Below are positions 36,712 through 47,754 of a stretch of 64,000 nt of DNA, piece by piece. Origin of the DNA: Utricularia gibba (lineage: Eukaryota > Streptophyta > Magnoliopsida > Lamiales > Lentibulariaceae); assembly GCA_002189035.1 (NCBI GenBank), contig NEEC01000013.1, positions 1-64,000 on the forward strand. Direction: 5' to 3'. The notes under the pieces were generated by a model. The model saw nothing but the letters and a program-made list of their open reading frames with translations. It did no database searches and was not told the origin of the DNA. Every line of letters begins with the position of its first letter. The stretch's first letter is position 1. The position numbers and the translations under genes were made by a program.

Positions 36712-38678
36712 TCAAGAAAAATCATGCATTTCATTGGGGAGATGAGCAGGAACATGCTTTCAAACAACTCAAGAATAAGCTTTGCTCAACACCTCTCCTA
36801 GCACTTCCAAATTTTTCTGATACTTTTGAAATTGAATGTGATGCATCAGGTTTAGGGATTGGTGCTGTGTTGATGCAAAAGGGACGTCCACTTGCTTATT
36901 TTAGTGAGAAGCTTCATGGTGCCACCCTCAACTATCCAACATATGACAAAGAGTTGTATGCGTTGGTTAGAGCTTTGGAGACATGGCAGCACTACTTATG
37001 GCCTAAGGAGTTCGTGATACACACTGATCATGAGTCTCTCAAACATTTGAAGGCTCAAGTAAAGCTGAATAGAAGACATGCTAAGTGGGTGGAATTCATT
37101 GACACATTCCCATATGTGATCAAATACAAGAAAGGTAAGGAGAATGTGGTTGCTGATGCTTTATCTCGAAGGTACACTCTCTTAGCCAATCTTGATGCAA
37201 GAATTCTTGGATTTGCTTCCATCATTGACTTATATGTTCATGATCACGATTTTGGGGATATTTATAAGGCATGTGAACTTGCTACATCTGGACTATTCTT
37301 CAGGAAAGATGGTTTTCTTTATAGGAAAGATAGGCTGTGCATTCCTTCTTGCTCCATACGTGATTTGATTGTTAGAGAAGCTCATGGTGGGGGACTAATG
37401 GGACAATTTGGTGTTAAGAAGACTCTTGATACTCTCACCCAACATTTCTTTTGGCCACACATGAGAAGGGATGTTGAAAGAATTTGTTCTAGATGTATCT
37501 CTTGTAGGAAGGCTAAATCAACCACTGCCCCTAATGGTTTGTATACTCCACTCCCTACTCCTTCCCAACTATGGGTGGACATTTCTATGGACTTTGTTTT
37601 AGGCTTACCTCGTACCCAAAGGGGTAGAGATTCAATTTTCGTTGTTGTGGACAGGTTTTCAAAGATGGCACACTTTATTCCCTGCCATAAAACTGATGAT
37701 GCATCTCATGTGGCTGATCTCTTCTTTAGGGAAGTTGTTAGACTTCATGGTATGCCCCTAACTATTGTCTCTGATCGAGATCCAAGGTTTCTTAGTCACT
37801 TTTGGAGAGTTCTTTGGAGTAAACTTGGCACTAAGCTGTTATACTCAACAACATGTCACCCTCAAACCGATGGGCAAACTGAGGTAACTAATCGCACACT
37901 TTCTACCTTACTTAGGATTATGATTAAATCAAATCTTAAGACTTGGGAGGAATGTTTGCCACTTGTTGAGTTTGCTTACAATAGAACCATGCATCTGACT
38001 ACTAAATTATCTCCATTTGAAGTCGTTTATGGTTTTAATCCTCTTACACCTTTGGATATGTTACCTTTGCCTTGTGATGAGAAAGTTAGTTTAGATGGCA
38101 AGAAGAGAGCTGATGCAATCAGAAGATTGCATGAAAAGGTGAAACAACAGATTGAATGCAACAATGCAAAGTATGCATCAGCAGCAAACAAGGGGAGACG
38201 CAAAGTTGTATTTGAACCTGGAGATTGGGTTTGGCTTCATTTTAGGAAGGAGAGATTTCCCACAAAGAGAAAGTCCAAACTTCTACCTCGTGGAGATGGC
38301 CCTTTCCAAGTTGTTGAGCGCGTTAATGATAATGCGTACAAGCTAGATTTACCAGGTGAGTATTCTGTTCATTTAACTTTCAATGTTGCTGATTTGTCTC
38401 TTTTCGACATGGATACAGATTCAGGGACGAATCTTCCTAAAGAAAGGGGGGATGATGAGCCCCAGGAAGATAATGAAGTGTATTTGAAGAATGATGAGGA
38501 GTTTGTTCAAGTGAACAAATTAAAAAGAAAGATGATTCCACCAGGACCAATGACTAGGAGCAAGACAAAGATGGTTGAAGATACACTTAAGGGTCTACTC
38601 AATACCATTGGAATCAAACATGGGCTTGAAGACATCCCATCAAAAGAGCTCAACTACTTGAAGATGGACTTAACTTAG
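36708..38678 (+). CDS. pol: RNase H, integrase and C-terminal tail of gypsy element 1
   Basis: This continues the polyprotein after the 1-base loss; there is no start of its own, so it would need the lesion repaired or frameshifting. RNase [16 protein letters not shown] near residue 43, HTDHES near 106, ADALSR near 150. Integrase: zinc-binding H-x-H...C-x2-C region (residues 225-266), catalytic Asp 295 (MDFVLG), Asp 356 (SDRDPRF) and Glu 392 ([10 protein letters not shown]), with exactly 35 residues between the last two, so the catalytic triad is intact. The C-terminal domain ([25 protein letters not shown]) follows. The frame then crosses the polypurine tract (KERGDDE) and its last ~75 residues are encoded by the 3' LTR, including GPMTRSKTK; no classical chromodomain is obvious. 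It stops at 38678. Confidence 0.93.
   Translation: MIKKNHAFHWGDEQEHAFKQLKNKLCSTPLLALPNFSDTFEIECDASGLGIGAVLMQKGRPLAYFSEKLHGATLNYPTYDKELYALVRALETWQHYLWPKEFVIHTDHESLKHLKAQVKLNRRHAKWVEFIDTFPYVIKYKKGKENVVADALSRRYTLLANLDARILGFASIIDLYVHDHDFGDIYKACELATSGLFFRKDGFLYRKDRLCIPSCSIRDLIVREAHGGGLMGQFGVKKTLDTLTQHFFWPHMRRDVERICSRCISCRKAKSTTAPNGLYTPLPTPSQLWVDISMDFVLGLPRTQRGRDSIFVVVDRFSKMAHFIPCHKTDDASHVADLFFREVVRLHGMPLTIVSDRDPRFLSHFWRVLWSKLGTKLLYSTTCHPQTDGQTEVTNRTLSTLLRIMIKSNLKTWEECLPLVEFAYNRTMHLTTKLSPFEVVYGFNPLTPLDMLPLPCDEKVSLDGKKRADAIRRLHEKVKQQIECNNAKYASAANKGRRKVVFEPGDWVWLHFRKERFPTKRKSKLLPRGDGPFQVVERVNDNAYKLDLPGEYSVHLTFNVADLSLFDMDTDSGTNLPKERGDDEPQEDNEVYLKNDEEFVQVNKLKRKMIPPGPMTRSKTKMVEDTLKGLLNTIGIKHGLEDIPSKELNYLKMDLT
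38439..38452 (+). other. Polypurine tract of gypsy element 1
   Basis: AAAGAAAGGGGGGA lies directly before the 3' LTR start and would prime plus-strand synthesis. It is translated as part of pol. Confidence 0.93.
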
Positions 38679-39056
38679 AGCATTGGGCTTGTTAGACTTT
38701 TCTATTTCATTTAGTTTGGACTATGTAATGTTAGAGCCCAATTCTAGAGTATAAATACTCTAGAGATGTACTAATTCAGGATCTTTGGTCATTTTATGTA
38801 TCTTGTGAGGATTCCCCTCTCCTTTGAGTGCTTGAACACTCTTAACTTATCAAGCTTTGAGCTTGTGGCGTTCTAGGATTATCACTTCCAATCAATCTCT
38901 CTTTTCTGAAGTGTGGCTCCTAATTTTCTTTGTTTCGAAGTCTGGTTGCAAGAGATTTATTCTCTTGAGGGTAGACTTGGGTGGGTTCTCTTCTAAGCTT
39001 CAAAATCACCTCTTTTTCGTGGGTTGCTAATCTCTATAGATTAGAGGGTCACATCA
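38453..39056 (+). repeat. 3' LTR of gypsy element 1 (604 bp)
   Basis: It starts TGATGAGCCCC and ends CACATCA. The first ~226 bases encode the pol C-terminus, which ends at 38678. The TATA palindrome is at 38743-38764 and the U5-end hairpin at 39027-39044. Same length as the 5' LTR, with four substitutions between them. Confidence 0.95.
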
Positions 39057-39061
39057 TTTAA
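39057..39061 (+). repeat. Target-site duplication TTTAA (right)
   Basis: This is the second copy of the 5-bp duplication of gypsy element 1; the copia frame resumes here (TTT AAC ATG GCT). Confidence 0.93.
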
Positions 39062-39403
39062 CATGGCTGATTCCCAAAGAGGTTTATTGCCCATGACACA
39101 TAGATCACTATCAAAAGTGGGGTGCCCCAAAATAGAAGAAGATAGGGATTAGATGGCTCCAATCCCACATGCTTCTCCTATTAGGTCAATAATGTATACC
39201 ACACTGTGTACTAGACCAGATGTGTCATATGCTTTAAGTGTTACAAGCAGATACCAGTCGAACCCTAGAATGGATCATTGGACTGCGCTCAAGAGCATTC
39301 TTAAGTACATAAGAAGGACTAAAGACATGTTCCTGATTTATGGTGGTCAAGATCTCGAAATGGGAGACTATGTTTCCAATCTCATTTGACTTGATGACTC
39401 AAT
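39062..39403 (+). pseudogene. pol: Copia reverse transcriptase end / connection region (rest of split copy)
   Basis: The frame reads MADSQRGLLPM, a stop after EEDRD near 39150, then ASPIRSIMYTTLCTRPDVSY and LKYIRRTKDMFLIYGG, the copia sequence that follows the RT active site. It is continuous with the RT part ending at 32920 once the gypsy insertion is removed. It breaks off at about 39390, before RNase H. The bases 39394-39423 are unassigned. Confidence 0.88.
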
Positions 39404-39423
39404 CAAGATACATATTCACCCTA

Positions 39424-40580
39424 AATAGCTAGAGTATTTGTGAAATGAGGATATCAAAAATACGGATAAGCTGGCACACATTGAGTTCCCTAAACAGTTT
39501 AGGCAATGGTTCTCACAATTGATGTAATGAGATTACTAGAACCTATGTGTGAGTGTCGATTAGAGAATCGATTCACTGGATGACTCATCTTCGAGATGCT
39601 ACTATGGGAAGCTAACCAATTGTTAGTAGCAAGATCTCGAATATGACAGCCGTGCAAGTAAGCTTCGACTTGAGGTCAACAAAGTTATCTTGATCCTAAG
39701 CTCACATTTTCGCTCATTACTAAAGGGAGCCTAACCATGGCTTGCCTAGTATGGATGAGTAGGGATGTGACTCCTTAAGGTTGGAGATAGTTGATTGATC
39801 AATAAAGGATTCATCACTCATGTTAGTGATGAGATCATATCTCAAGTAAATGCATCAAAGCCTAACAGTAAGTCCTGGGCCCAAGGTAATGACACTCGAA
39901 TTGTTTGAGTAGGTCATTAAGTGTTAGTGTTTGCATGCAATTATAAGTTTGATACATCAGAAAGACACACACCCATGTTCTGGTATCGAATGAGATATAG
40001 GTATGATGAAAGTTGTTCATTGCATGGTAGCTGGTCATGTAAAGACTTAATCAGTTCACCTGATTATTCTTACATCTTGGGGATCATGATATGTTGCTAG
40101 ACATCACTCATGATCGATAATGATGGATTTGATTAATAAATCCATTATTACGGCCTTGATTGAAGAAGCCTATAGGGTCACATACAATAGTGAAGTCACT
40201 CATCGATATAAAATAGAATGACACAATTACATGAGATGTAATTGGTAAAGTGGATAAATTAAATAGAGAATTATTTTGAGATTAATATTCTTTAAACTCA
40301 AAATAAAAGATCTCATATAGGCGTTTTTCTCTACTAGCACCTGAGAAATTCAACCAGCATTCAAGACCCTTGAGAAGGTTATCGACGGAGTGCTCCACGT
40401 GTGGATACCATAGAGGCCGTCTGCTATTGGCGGTTGGTGAACAATGGAGTCATCTGAAAGGTACTTCGAACATCCCTATGTCTTATGTATACCGTATTCC
40501 AAGATCTGTGTTGGGTGTTTCTCAAAAGTTTTAAAATTCCACTGCTTTTGAGACATACGATGTCTACGAGAAACCCAGCA
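39424..40580 (+). mobile_element. LTR-X copy lacking its left ~180 bp
   Basis: Similarity to the solo LTR at 29435 begins at GCTAGAGTATTTGTG and runs to GAAACCCAGCA, a one-base variant of the usual CCAACA end. A short internal part near 40310 (the AT-rich stretch before the GCGTTTTTCTC block) is also missing. It lies between two copia fragments of opposite strand, so its left end was probably lost in a rearrangement. Confidence 0.85.
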
Positions 40581-40583
40581 CTT

Positions 40584-41342
40584 TAAGGAGCATCCAGTCT
40601 GATTCTCTGTCATCACTTTGAATTTTCGGAAGATATGAGGAACTTCTGACTTGCTTTTCAGAAAGTAAACCCAACAATAACATGAATAATCATCAATGAA
40701 TGTAAAAAAATATCTACTCCCCCCCAATGAACATTCCTTAAATGGTCCACAAACATCTGTATGCACAAGCTGTAATTTCTCCTTTGCTACTGAATCACTG
40801 GAATAAAATGGCTTTCTACACTGTTTACCTTGATGGCACACTTCACATATGGCATTAGAAAACTTGATGTCTTTCAATTCCAGTACATCCTTATTCTTCT
40901 GCAATATTTTCAGATTGTTGAAGCTATAGTGCCCAAAACGTTTGTGCCAAAGGCTGCTTTGATCCTGAAGTGAGAAAATACAACTTTTATGATCACTGAC
41001 CGTGATTTGGTAGAGGTTGTAGGTGGTCAACACAGCATGGAATTCAATCTTCGTTTTTGGATAGGCAACCTTAACTTTAGTGGTTATACCACTAGCATCC
41101 TTCATCAGCTCAATGTCAAAACCTTGCCTGCTCAATTGGACAAAGCTCAACAGGTTCCTTTTGAGGTTTGGTGAATAATAAACATCATCAACTTGAACAA
41201 TTCCTTCTTTTAGCAAGAGTAAACTCCAGCAATGGATGTCGTAGACCATAACATCAACCCCTCCTAATTGAGAGTTACGTAATACCTCTCTAATGATCAT
41301 GGTTATGTATGAAATCAATACAGGATGGCTATGTGGACCCAC
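40584..41342 (-). pseudogene. pol: Ty1/copia fragment: protease end, pre-integrase and integrase N-part
   Basis: On the minus strand the frame reads VDDVYYSPNLKRNLLSFVQL (region after the protease), SLWHKRFGHYSFNNLKIL with CEVCHQGKQ (HHCC zinc-binding domain), then LQLVHTDVCGPF with the first catalytic Asp and YFFTFIDDYS of the integrase core. It is truncated at about 40584, shortly before the second catalytic Asp, where LTR-X begins; further codons to 40476 are read from LTR-X. The left limit near 41300 is approximate. The wording differs from the plus-strand copia at 28-39 kb, so it is another family, possibly the one seen at 26790-27300. Confidence 0.82.
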
Positions 41343-42024
41343 ACTCCTAGCAACATGGTTTTAACCATGGGATTCATGGCTAAATATGTCAGACATGTCT
41401 GAGGCATCCCTATGGGATAAGCCAGTCAAGAAACACCAGGGAACATGTTTTATGCATGCTATGGTCTAAGTTTAGAGGTGGTGTTCGGTTAGTGGCTCTT
41501 CTAAACACTACTAAAGGACTTAGGCAATACATGACATTTTTCCTAAGATCTGGAGGTGATGCCTAAGCTCAAGGGTTAAGGGGATTGGGCAAAGATAGAC
41601 AATGGGACTCACTACTTGGATATGTGCTTGACTTTGAGTCTTTATGCTCAAACACTTTTTCTTCACTTCATTCATGTTTATATTTAATCAAAATTCAGTA
41701 GCATGACCACTCTATGTTTTAACTTATTCCAGGTGTAGGGGGGAATGGCGGAAGGTCTGGTGATCAACCAAAGTAGGAGTTTAGCTGTAGAAGTTGTGGT
41801 AGATCAAAAATAGCTCTTGGAACCTTAACTACGTTGTGAGGAAAATGCTTAGTAGGCTGGACATCGTTCCTTTTGCATGTTTGAACAGTTGTGACTTAAT
41901 ATACATGTAGCCATCTTAACGATATTTCTCCATGTTACCAAGGGGTTAAGTCGCCTAGAGTCCTAACGTTTGATGGGACTTGGCAGTCATGCCTCATGCC
42001 TCTTGAGCCTTGGGCATGGGTCCT
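41343..42024. other. Unassigned intergenic/repeat-like DNA
   Basis: No open frame with family resemblance. A purine run, TAGGGGGGAATGG near 41737, resembles a polypurine tract but no LTR start follows convincingly. A small direct repeat (CATGCCTCATGCCTC) lies near 41988. Confidence 0.3.
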
Positions 42025-43077
42025 GACAAGCAGCATGCTCAATCAGATGATGGTCAAGGCACTAGGATACAAAACACACTCACGTGTTGTGCACACAGCT
42101 TTACCTATTGCTTAACCAAGTGATCTCTCTATCTTTGTGTGCTGTTGGAGAAAAGCCATCTGGAGGTCAAGCATTCGAGTGGCGAAAGGGATAAAGTATG
42201 CATGTTGCGAGGCGTGATCAACTTCCTAAGCAATACCAATTACCTATGGTTAGGTAGTGCTTCCCTATTTGACGAAACGAATGTGGGGTGTGGGAGCTGA
42301 GCGGGATATCTGTAGACTCATCTAAGGAAGAGGTTGAGAGGTTAAGCTTGATGGATTACGAGGAATGTTATCATCTTCTTTGCAAAGCCTAGTGGGAAAA
42401 TGGAATTTCGCACCAGGAGTGGATGCCATGAGGGTCGAATTCCTAAGAGGAAGTGTTCGTGTATTCCGTGAGCCTTGTGGATTTGAGGGACAAGTGGTCG
42501 GTGGTCAAGTTATGGGCTTGGGGTTAGGATTCTTGGCACTCTAGATCCACGATCAATATGTTCTTCAATGCTCTACGACTCACTTGTCATTGAATCATGT
42601 CCACTCAATAATTGCTTACGTGGCTCGCAACGTATTTTTGTTAAAGATGGTATCTTGTAAACTGCATGGTTGAAGGTTTTTTCCTCTCAAAGATATAGTG
42701 GCATGCCCACTTTGGTGTCCAAACATTTTGGAGAGTAGGGTGGGAGTCATCTAAAGGTTGGATAGCACATCCACACCGTACCTACTCCATAAGGTGAAAT
42801 CAAAATTTTTAATATTTCCATCACACGTTGTTGGAGATCGGTGAAGTGCGTGGAGGCTCCTTGGCCACATTCTAATATTTATTGGATGTTGGCTGAGTTT
42901 GTTGCACCACATAACACCCTCAAACAAGTCCCGATGATGCACCAAGATCCACTATAGAGTGAACTCATGAATCCTTTGCGTGCGTCTCACCATGTTACCA
43001 TGGAACATCCTAAGAGAAAGAACCGGGATACACTAAGCAGTATGGGATCCTGTTGGTGTTATAACCCAAGTCGTTGC
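42025..43077 (+). repeat. Diverged satellite relative A, left part
   Basis: Alignable along its length with the array monomer and in the same orientation: ATGCTCAATCAGATGATGG, AAAGTATGCATGTTGC, TCTTTGCAAAGCCTAG, GATCAATATGTTCTTCAA, GTATGGGATCCTGTTGG. Compared with the array it keeps an extra segment of roughly 125 bp (about 42240-42350, including GTGGGAGCTGAGCGGG). It is broken at 43077 by gypsy element 2 and continues at 50048. Identity is clearly lower than within the array. Confidence 0.88.
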
Positions 43078-43713
43078 TGATGTGACCCTCAAATCCAAAG
43101 AGATTAGCAACCGACGAACAAAAGGTGATTTAGAAGCTTAGAAAGGAATGCACCCAAGTGTACCCTCAAGAGAATGAATCTTTTGCAACCAGACTTTAAA
43201 AGAAATAGAATTTAGGAGCCACACTTTAGAAGGAGAAGGAAATGGAAGCGATAATCCTAGGACACCACAAGCTCGAAGCTTGTTAAGTCAAGAGTGTTCA
43301 AGCACTCAAAGAAGAGGAAAATCCTCTCAAGATACATGAAAATGAACTAAAAGTCCTTCAAAGAGTACATGCCTAGAGTATTTATACTCTAGAATTGGGC
43401 TATAACATTACAAAGCCCAAACTTAATAACAAGGAAAGGCCTTGCAAGTCCAAGAACACACATAAAGCATGAGGAGATGTTTTGGGCTCTAAGGTATATG
43501 TAGAGTCCAATAGTTGAACTCCTTTAATGGAAATACTTCAGGCCCAATGTTGATTCCAATAGTGTTGAGTAGAGCCTTAAGATTAGCTTCAACCATCTTG
43601 CTCTTACTTCTTGTAATTGGTCCTAGTGGAATGATCTTTGTCTCTAATGTGTTCACTTGCACATCATCCTCATCATTCCTTAAATATGCTTCATTAGCTT
43701 CTTGGGGCTCATT
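43078..43713 (-). repeat. 3' LTR of gypsy element 2
   Basis: On the plus strand it reads TGATGTGACCC ... GGGGCTCATT, the reverse complement of the element 1 LTR with its terminal TGATGAG decayed to AATGAG. It is about 56 bp longer than the 5' LTR because it retains the segment around 43145-43200 that the other copy lost. The TATA palindrome is near 43373-43393. Confidence 0.88.
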
Positions 43714-43730
43714 TTACCCCCCCTTCTTTA
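43714..43730 (-). other. Polypurine tract of gypsy element 2
   Basis: The plus strand shows TTACCCCCCCTTCTTTA; the minus strand is therefore a purine tract AAGAAGGGGGGG next to the 3' LTR, matching that of element 1. Confidence 0.75.
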
Positions 43731-46595
43731 GAAAGATTCGTCCCTGAATCTATATCCATTTGGAAAAGAGACAAATCAGCAACATTGAAAGTTAAATGAA
43801 TAGAATACTCACCTAGTAAATCTAGCTTGTATGCATTATCATTCACGCTCTCAACAACTTGGAAAGGGCCATCTCCACGAGGTAGGAGTTTTGACTTCCT
43901 CTTGGTTGGAAATCTCTCTTTCCTGAGATGAAGCCAAACCCAATCTCCAGGTTCAAATACAACTTTCGTCTCCCCTTGTTTGATGTTGATGCATACTTTG
44001 TGTTATTAGATTCAATCTGTTGTTTCACCTTCTCATGCAATCTTCTGATTGCTTCAGCATGTTTCTTCCCATCTAAACTAACTTTCTCATCACAAGGCAA
44101 AGGCAATATATCCAAAGATGTAAGAGGATTAAAGCTATAAACCACGTCAAATGGGGATAATTTAGTAGTGAGATGCATGGTTCTATTGTAAGCGAACTCA
44201 ACAAGTGGCAAACATCCTCCCATGTCTTAAGATATCATTTAATCATCATCCTAAGTAAGGTAGAAAGTGTGCGATTTGTTACCTCTATTTGGCCATCAGT
44301 TTGAGGGTGACATGCTGTTGAGTACAACAGCTTAGTGCCAAGTTTACTCCAGTGAACTCTCCAAAAGTGACTGGGAAATCTTGCATCTCGATCAGAGACA
44401 ATAGTAAGGGGCATACCATGAAGTCTAACAACTTCCCTAAAGAAGAGATCAGCCACATGAGATGCATCATCAGTTTTGTGACAACGGATAAAGTGTGCCA
44501 TCTTTGAAAATCTGTCCACAACAACAAAAATTGAATCTCTACCCCTTTGGGTACGAGGTAAGCCTAAAACAAAATCCATATAAATGTCCACCCATGGCTG
44601 AGAAGGAGTAGGGAGTGGAGTATACAAACCATTAAGGGCAGTGGTTGATTTAGCCTTATTACAAGAGATACATCTAGCACAAATTCTTTCAACATCCCTT
44701 CTCATGTGTGGCCAAAAGAAATGTTGGGTGAGAGTATCAAGAGTCTTCTTAACACCAAAATGTCCCATTAATCCACCACCATGAGCTTCCCTAACAACCA
44801 AATCACATATGGAACAACAAGGAATGCACAACCTATTTTTCCTATAAAGAAAACCATCTTTCATAAAGAATAGTCCAAATTTAGCAAGTTCACATACCTT
44901 ATAAATGTCTCCAAAATCGTGATCATTAGCATATAAGTCAATATGCTAGCAAATCCAAGAATTCTTGCATCAAGATTAGCTAAAAGAGTATACCTTCGAG
45001 ATAAAGCATCAGCTACCACATTCTCTTTTCCTTTTTTGTATTTGATCACTTATGGGAATGTGTCAATGAATTCCACCCACTTAGCATGTCTTCTATTCAG
45101 CTTTCCTTGACCTTTCAGATGTTTGAGGGACTCATTATCAGTGTGTATGACGAACTCCTTAGGCCACAAATAGTGCTGCCATGTCTCTAAAGCCCTAACC
45201 AATGCATACAACTCCTTGTCATACATTGGATAGTTGAGGGTGGCACTATGAAGCTTCTCACTAAAATAAGCAAGTGGACATCCATTTTGCATCAATACAG
45301 CACCAATGCCTAAACCTGATGCATCACATTCAATTTCAAAAGTATCAAACAAATTTGGAAGTGCTAGGAGAGGTGTTGAGCAAAGCTTGTCCTTGAGTTG
45401 TTGGAAGGTATGTTCCTACTCGTCTCCTCAATGAAATGGATGATTTTTCTTGATCAATTGAGTGAGTGGTGTTGCTATAGAGCTGAAATCCTTAAAAAAC
45501 CGTCTATAGAAACTCGCTAAGCCATCGAAACTCCTAACTTCACCAACTGATGTAGGTGTTGGCCATTGCGTAATTGCTCTCACTTTCTCTTCATCCATAG
45601 CTACTCCTGCATCACTTACAACATATCCAAGAAAAGAGACACTATTCATGCAAAAGGCACACTTATTGATGTTAGCAAACAACTTTTCTTTTCTAAGAGT
45701 ATCTAACACATTCTTCAAATGTCCTACATGTTCCTGAAGACTCTTGCTATAGATCAGAATATCATCAAAATAGACAACTACGAATCTAGCTATAAAGGCC
45801 TAAGAACGTGATTCATCAATCTCATAAAGGTGCTAAAAGCATTAGTCAAACCAAAAGGCATAACAACCTACTCATACAAACCAAACTTAGTTTTAAAAGC
45901 GAGTTTCCACTCATCACCTTCCTTCATTCTAATATGATGATATCCACTTCTCAAATAAATCTTAGTAAAAACACAAGCACCATGCAATTCATCAAGCATA
46001 TCTTCAAGTCTAGGGCTAGGATGTCTATACTTCATTGTGATGTTGTTGATGGTGTGACAATCAGTGCATATCCGCCAAGTTCCATCATACTTAGGAACTA
46101 ATAACACCGGCACAGCACAAGGGCTCATGCTGTCATGCACAAATCCTCTAGACATCAATTCCTCAACTTACTTTTGTATTTCCTTCGTCTCCTCTATATT
46201 GGTTTGGTATGCTAGTCGGTTTGGGAGCTGTGCTCTAGGCACAAGGTCAATTTGGTGCTCAATCCCTCTAATTGGAGTTAATCCTTGAAGTTCTTCTGGA
46301 AATACATCTTCATATACCTGTAAGAGAGACATAATACAAGATGGAATGGGTGGAGCATTGTTAGGTAAATTAGGAACTTCATCCTTGTACATAAGTAGAA
46401 GGAATGGTTGCCTAGCATGAAGTGAGTGTCTAATCTCACTTGGGCTTGCTAAGAGATTCTCATTCTTTCTTTCAATTTCTAACACTCTCATGTTTTCACT
46501 TTATGTTTTGCACTCATTGTCACCCCTTTGCCCACTCAATTACTTCCCATCTCTTCTTTTCACTCATTTTTACTCCACTCTCTTTTTGCTCTTCC
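43731..46595 (-). pseudogene. pol: Pol of gypsy element 2 (RT, RNase H, integrase), broken
   Basis: Read leftwards: linker RVLEIERKNENLLAS and DEVPNLPNN, then [14 protein letters not shown] core [16 protein letters not shown] and YFDD (near 45765); thumb; RNase H ([16 protein letters not shown] near 45320, ADALSRRY near 45010); integrase with zinc domain, [20 protein letters not shown] and [12 protein letters not shown]-terminal domain near 43890. The catalytic residues I can locate are present. Interruptions include stops near 45863, 45428, 45049, 44940 and 44226, so the frame exists only as pieces. It retains linker sequence that element 1 has lost. Confidence 0.9.
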
Positions 46596-47754
46596 CATAT
46601 CAAATCATATCTTCATCAAGATCTTATCTTGTGGAGACATGTATATGTTCCAAATTATATCTACATGAGATCTTTTATTTTGATTTTAATCAGTATTAAT
46701 CTCAAAATATCTCTCTATTTAATTTATCCACTTTACCAATTACATCTCATTTAATTGTGTCATTCTATTTTATATCGATGAGTGACTTCACTATTGTATG
46801 TGACCCTATAGGCATCTTCAATCAAGGCCGTAATAATGGATTTATTAATTAACTCTTAATTAATCAAATCCATCATTATCGATCATGAGTGATGTCTAGC
46901 AACATATCATGATCCCCAAGATGTTAGAATAATCAGGTGAACTGATTGAGTCTTTCCATTACCAGCCACCATTCAATGAACAGCTTTCATCATACCTATA
47001 TCTCATTCGATACCAGAACATGGGTGTGTGTCTTTCTGATGTATCAAACTTATAATTGCATGCAAGCACTAACACTCAATGACCTACTCAAACAATTCGA
47101 GTGTCATTACCCTGGGCCCAAGACTTACTGTTAGGCTTTTATGCAATTACTTGAGATATGATCTCATTGCTAACATGAGTGATACATCCTTTATTGATCA
47201 ATCAACTATCTCCAACCTTAAGGAGACACATCCCTACTCATCCATACTAGGCAAGTCATGGTTACGCTCCCATTAGTAATGTGCGAAAATTTCAGCTTAA
47301 GATCAAGATATCTTTGTTGACCTCAAGTCTAAGCTTACTTGCACGGCTGTCATATTCAAGATCTTGCTACTAACACTTGGTTAGCTTTCCATAGTAGCAT
47401 CTCGAAGATGAGTCATCCAGTGAATCGATTCTCTAATCGACACTCACACATAGGTTCTAGTAATCTCATTACATCAATTGTGAGAACCATTGCCTAAACT
47501 GTTTAGGGAACTCAATGTGTGCCAGCTTATCCGTATTTTTGATATCCTCATTTCACAAATACTCTAGCTAGGGAGATTTAACTTGATCATGAGTGCTTGA
47601 AGAATCTCACATTATGATCTCATCATAATTTCTATAGCACATAGATCAAGTAGAGGATTTTATCAATGATATAAATTCGATTACAATTCAAAGTAAATAT
47701 CAAAAGATAAGATTTTCCAATGAGTTGATTGTCTCTAGAACATATACACTAATA
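46596..47754 (-). mobile_element. LTR-X copy, inverted and 3'-truncated, inside gypsy element 2
   Basis: On the minus strand it starts at 47754 with a decayed terminus (TATTAG for TGTTGG), followed by TGTATATGTTCTAGAGAC, and matches LTR-X down to ATATGATTTGATATG at 46596. The last ~340 bp of the LTR are missing. Gag (ending MEDMIHMA) abuts its start and pol linker its truncated end, so insertion was accompanied or followed by loss of gypsy sequence. Confidence 0.88.

Larger units (their letters stand above)
32921..39056 (+). mobile_element. Gypsy element 1: near-intact chromovirus, CRM-like, 6136 bp
   Basis: The element is complete: two 604-bp LTRs (TG...CA), primer site, gag-protease-RT, RNase H-integrase, polypurine tract and a perfect 5-bp duplication. 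The domain order with integrase last defines Ty3/gypsy. I count four differences between the LTRs (about 0.7%), so the insertion is recent. Two defects are visible: an in-frame deletion joining protease to reverse transcriptase, and a single-base loss near 36703. The pol frame continues into the 3' LTR and ends inside it, with a GPMTRSK motif, as described for the CRM clade of plant chromoviruses. The clade assignment is my inference from gag, protease and C-terminus wording. It sits inside the copia reverse transcriptase. Confidence 0.95.
28220..39403 (+). mobile_element. Degenerate Ty1/copia element, split by two nested insertions
   Basis: In order on the plus strand: gag with zinc knuckle, protease, integrase, reverse transcriptase, and the connection region before RNase H. 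This order (integrase before reverse transcriptase) defines Ty1/copia. A solo LTR-X (29435-30925) interrupts the protease-integrase junction and a complete gypsy element (32921-39056) interrupts reverse transcriptase. RNase H is cut off at about 39400 and neither terminal repeat of this element is identified. A 1-base frameshift near 31005, stops at 32205 and 32283, another stop near 39150, and loss of the integrase catalytic glutamate show it is dead. The lineage may be Tork/Angela-like, from the wording of the RT end; this is tentative. Confidence 0.85.

Noticed and set aside
29435-40580. LTR-X copies at 29435 and 39424 as the two LTRs of the plus-strand copia element
   Set aside because: The first copy lies inside that element's coding region with its own target duplication, so it is a later insertion. 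The second lacks its left end and also lies outside any matching polypurine tract.
41737-41760. Purine run as a polypurine tract of an additional element
   Set aside because: No TG-initiated LTR follows and no matching terminal repeat was found nearby.
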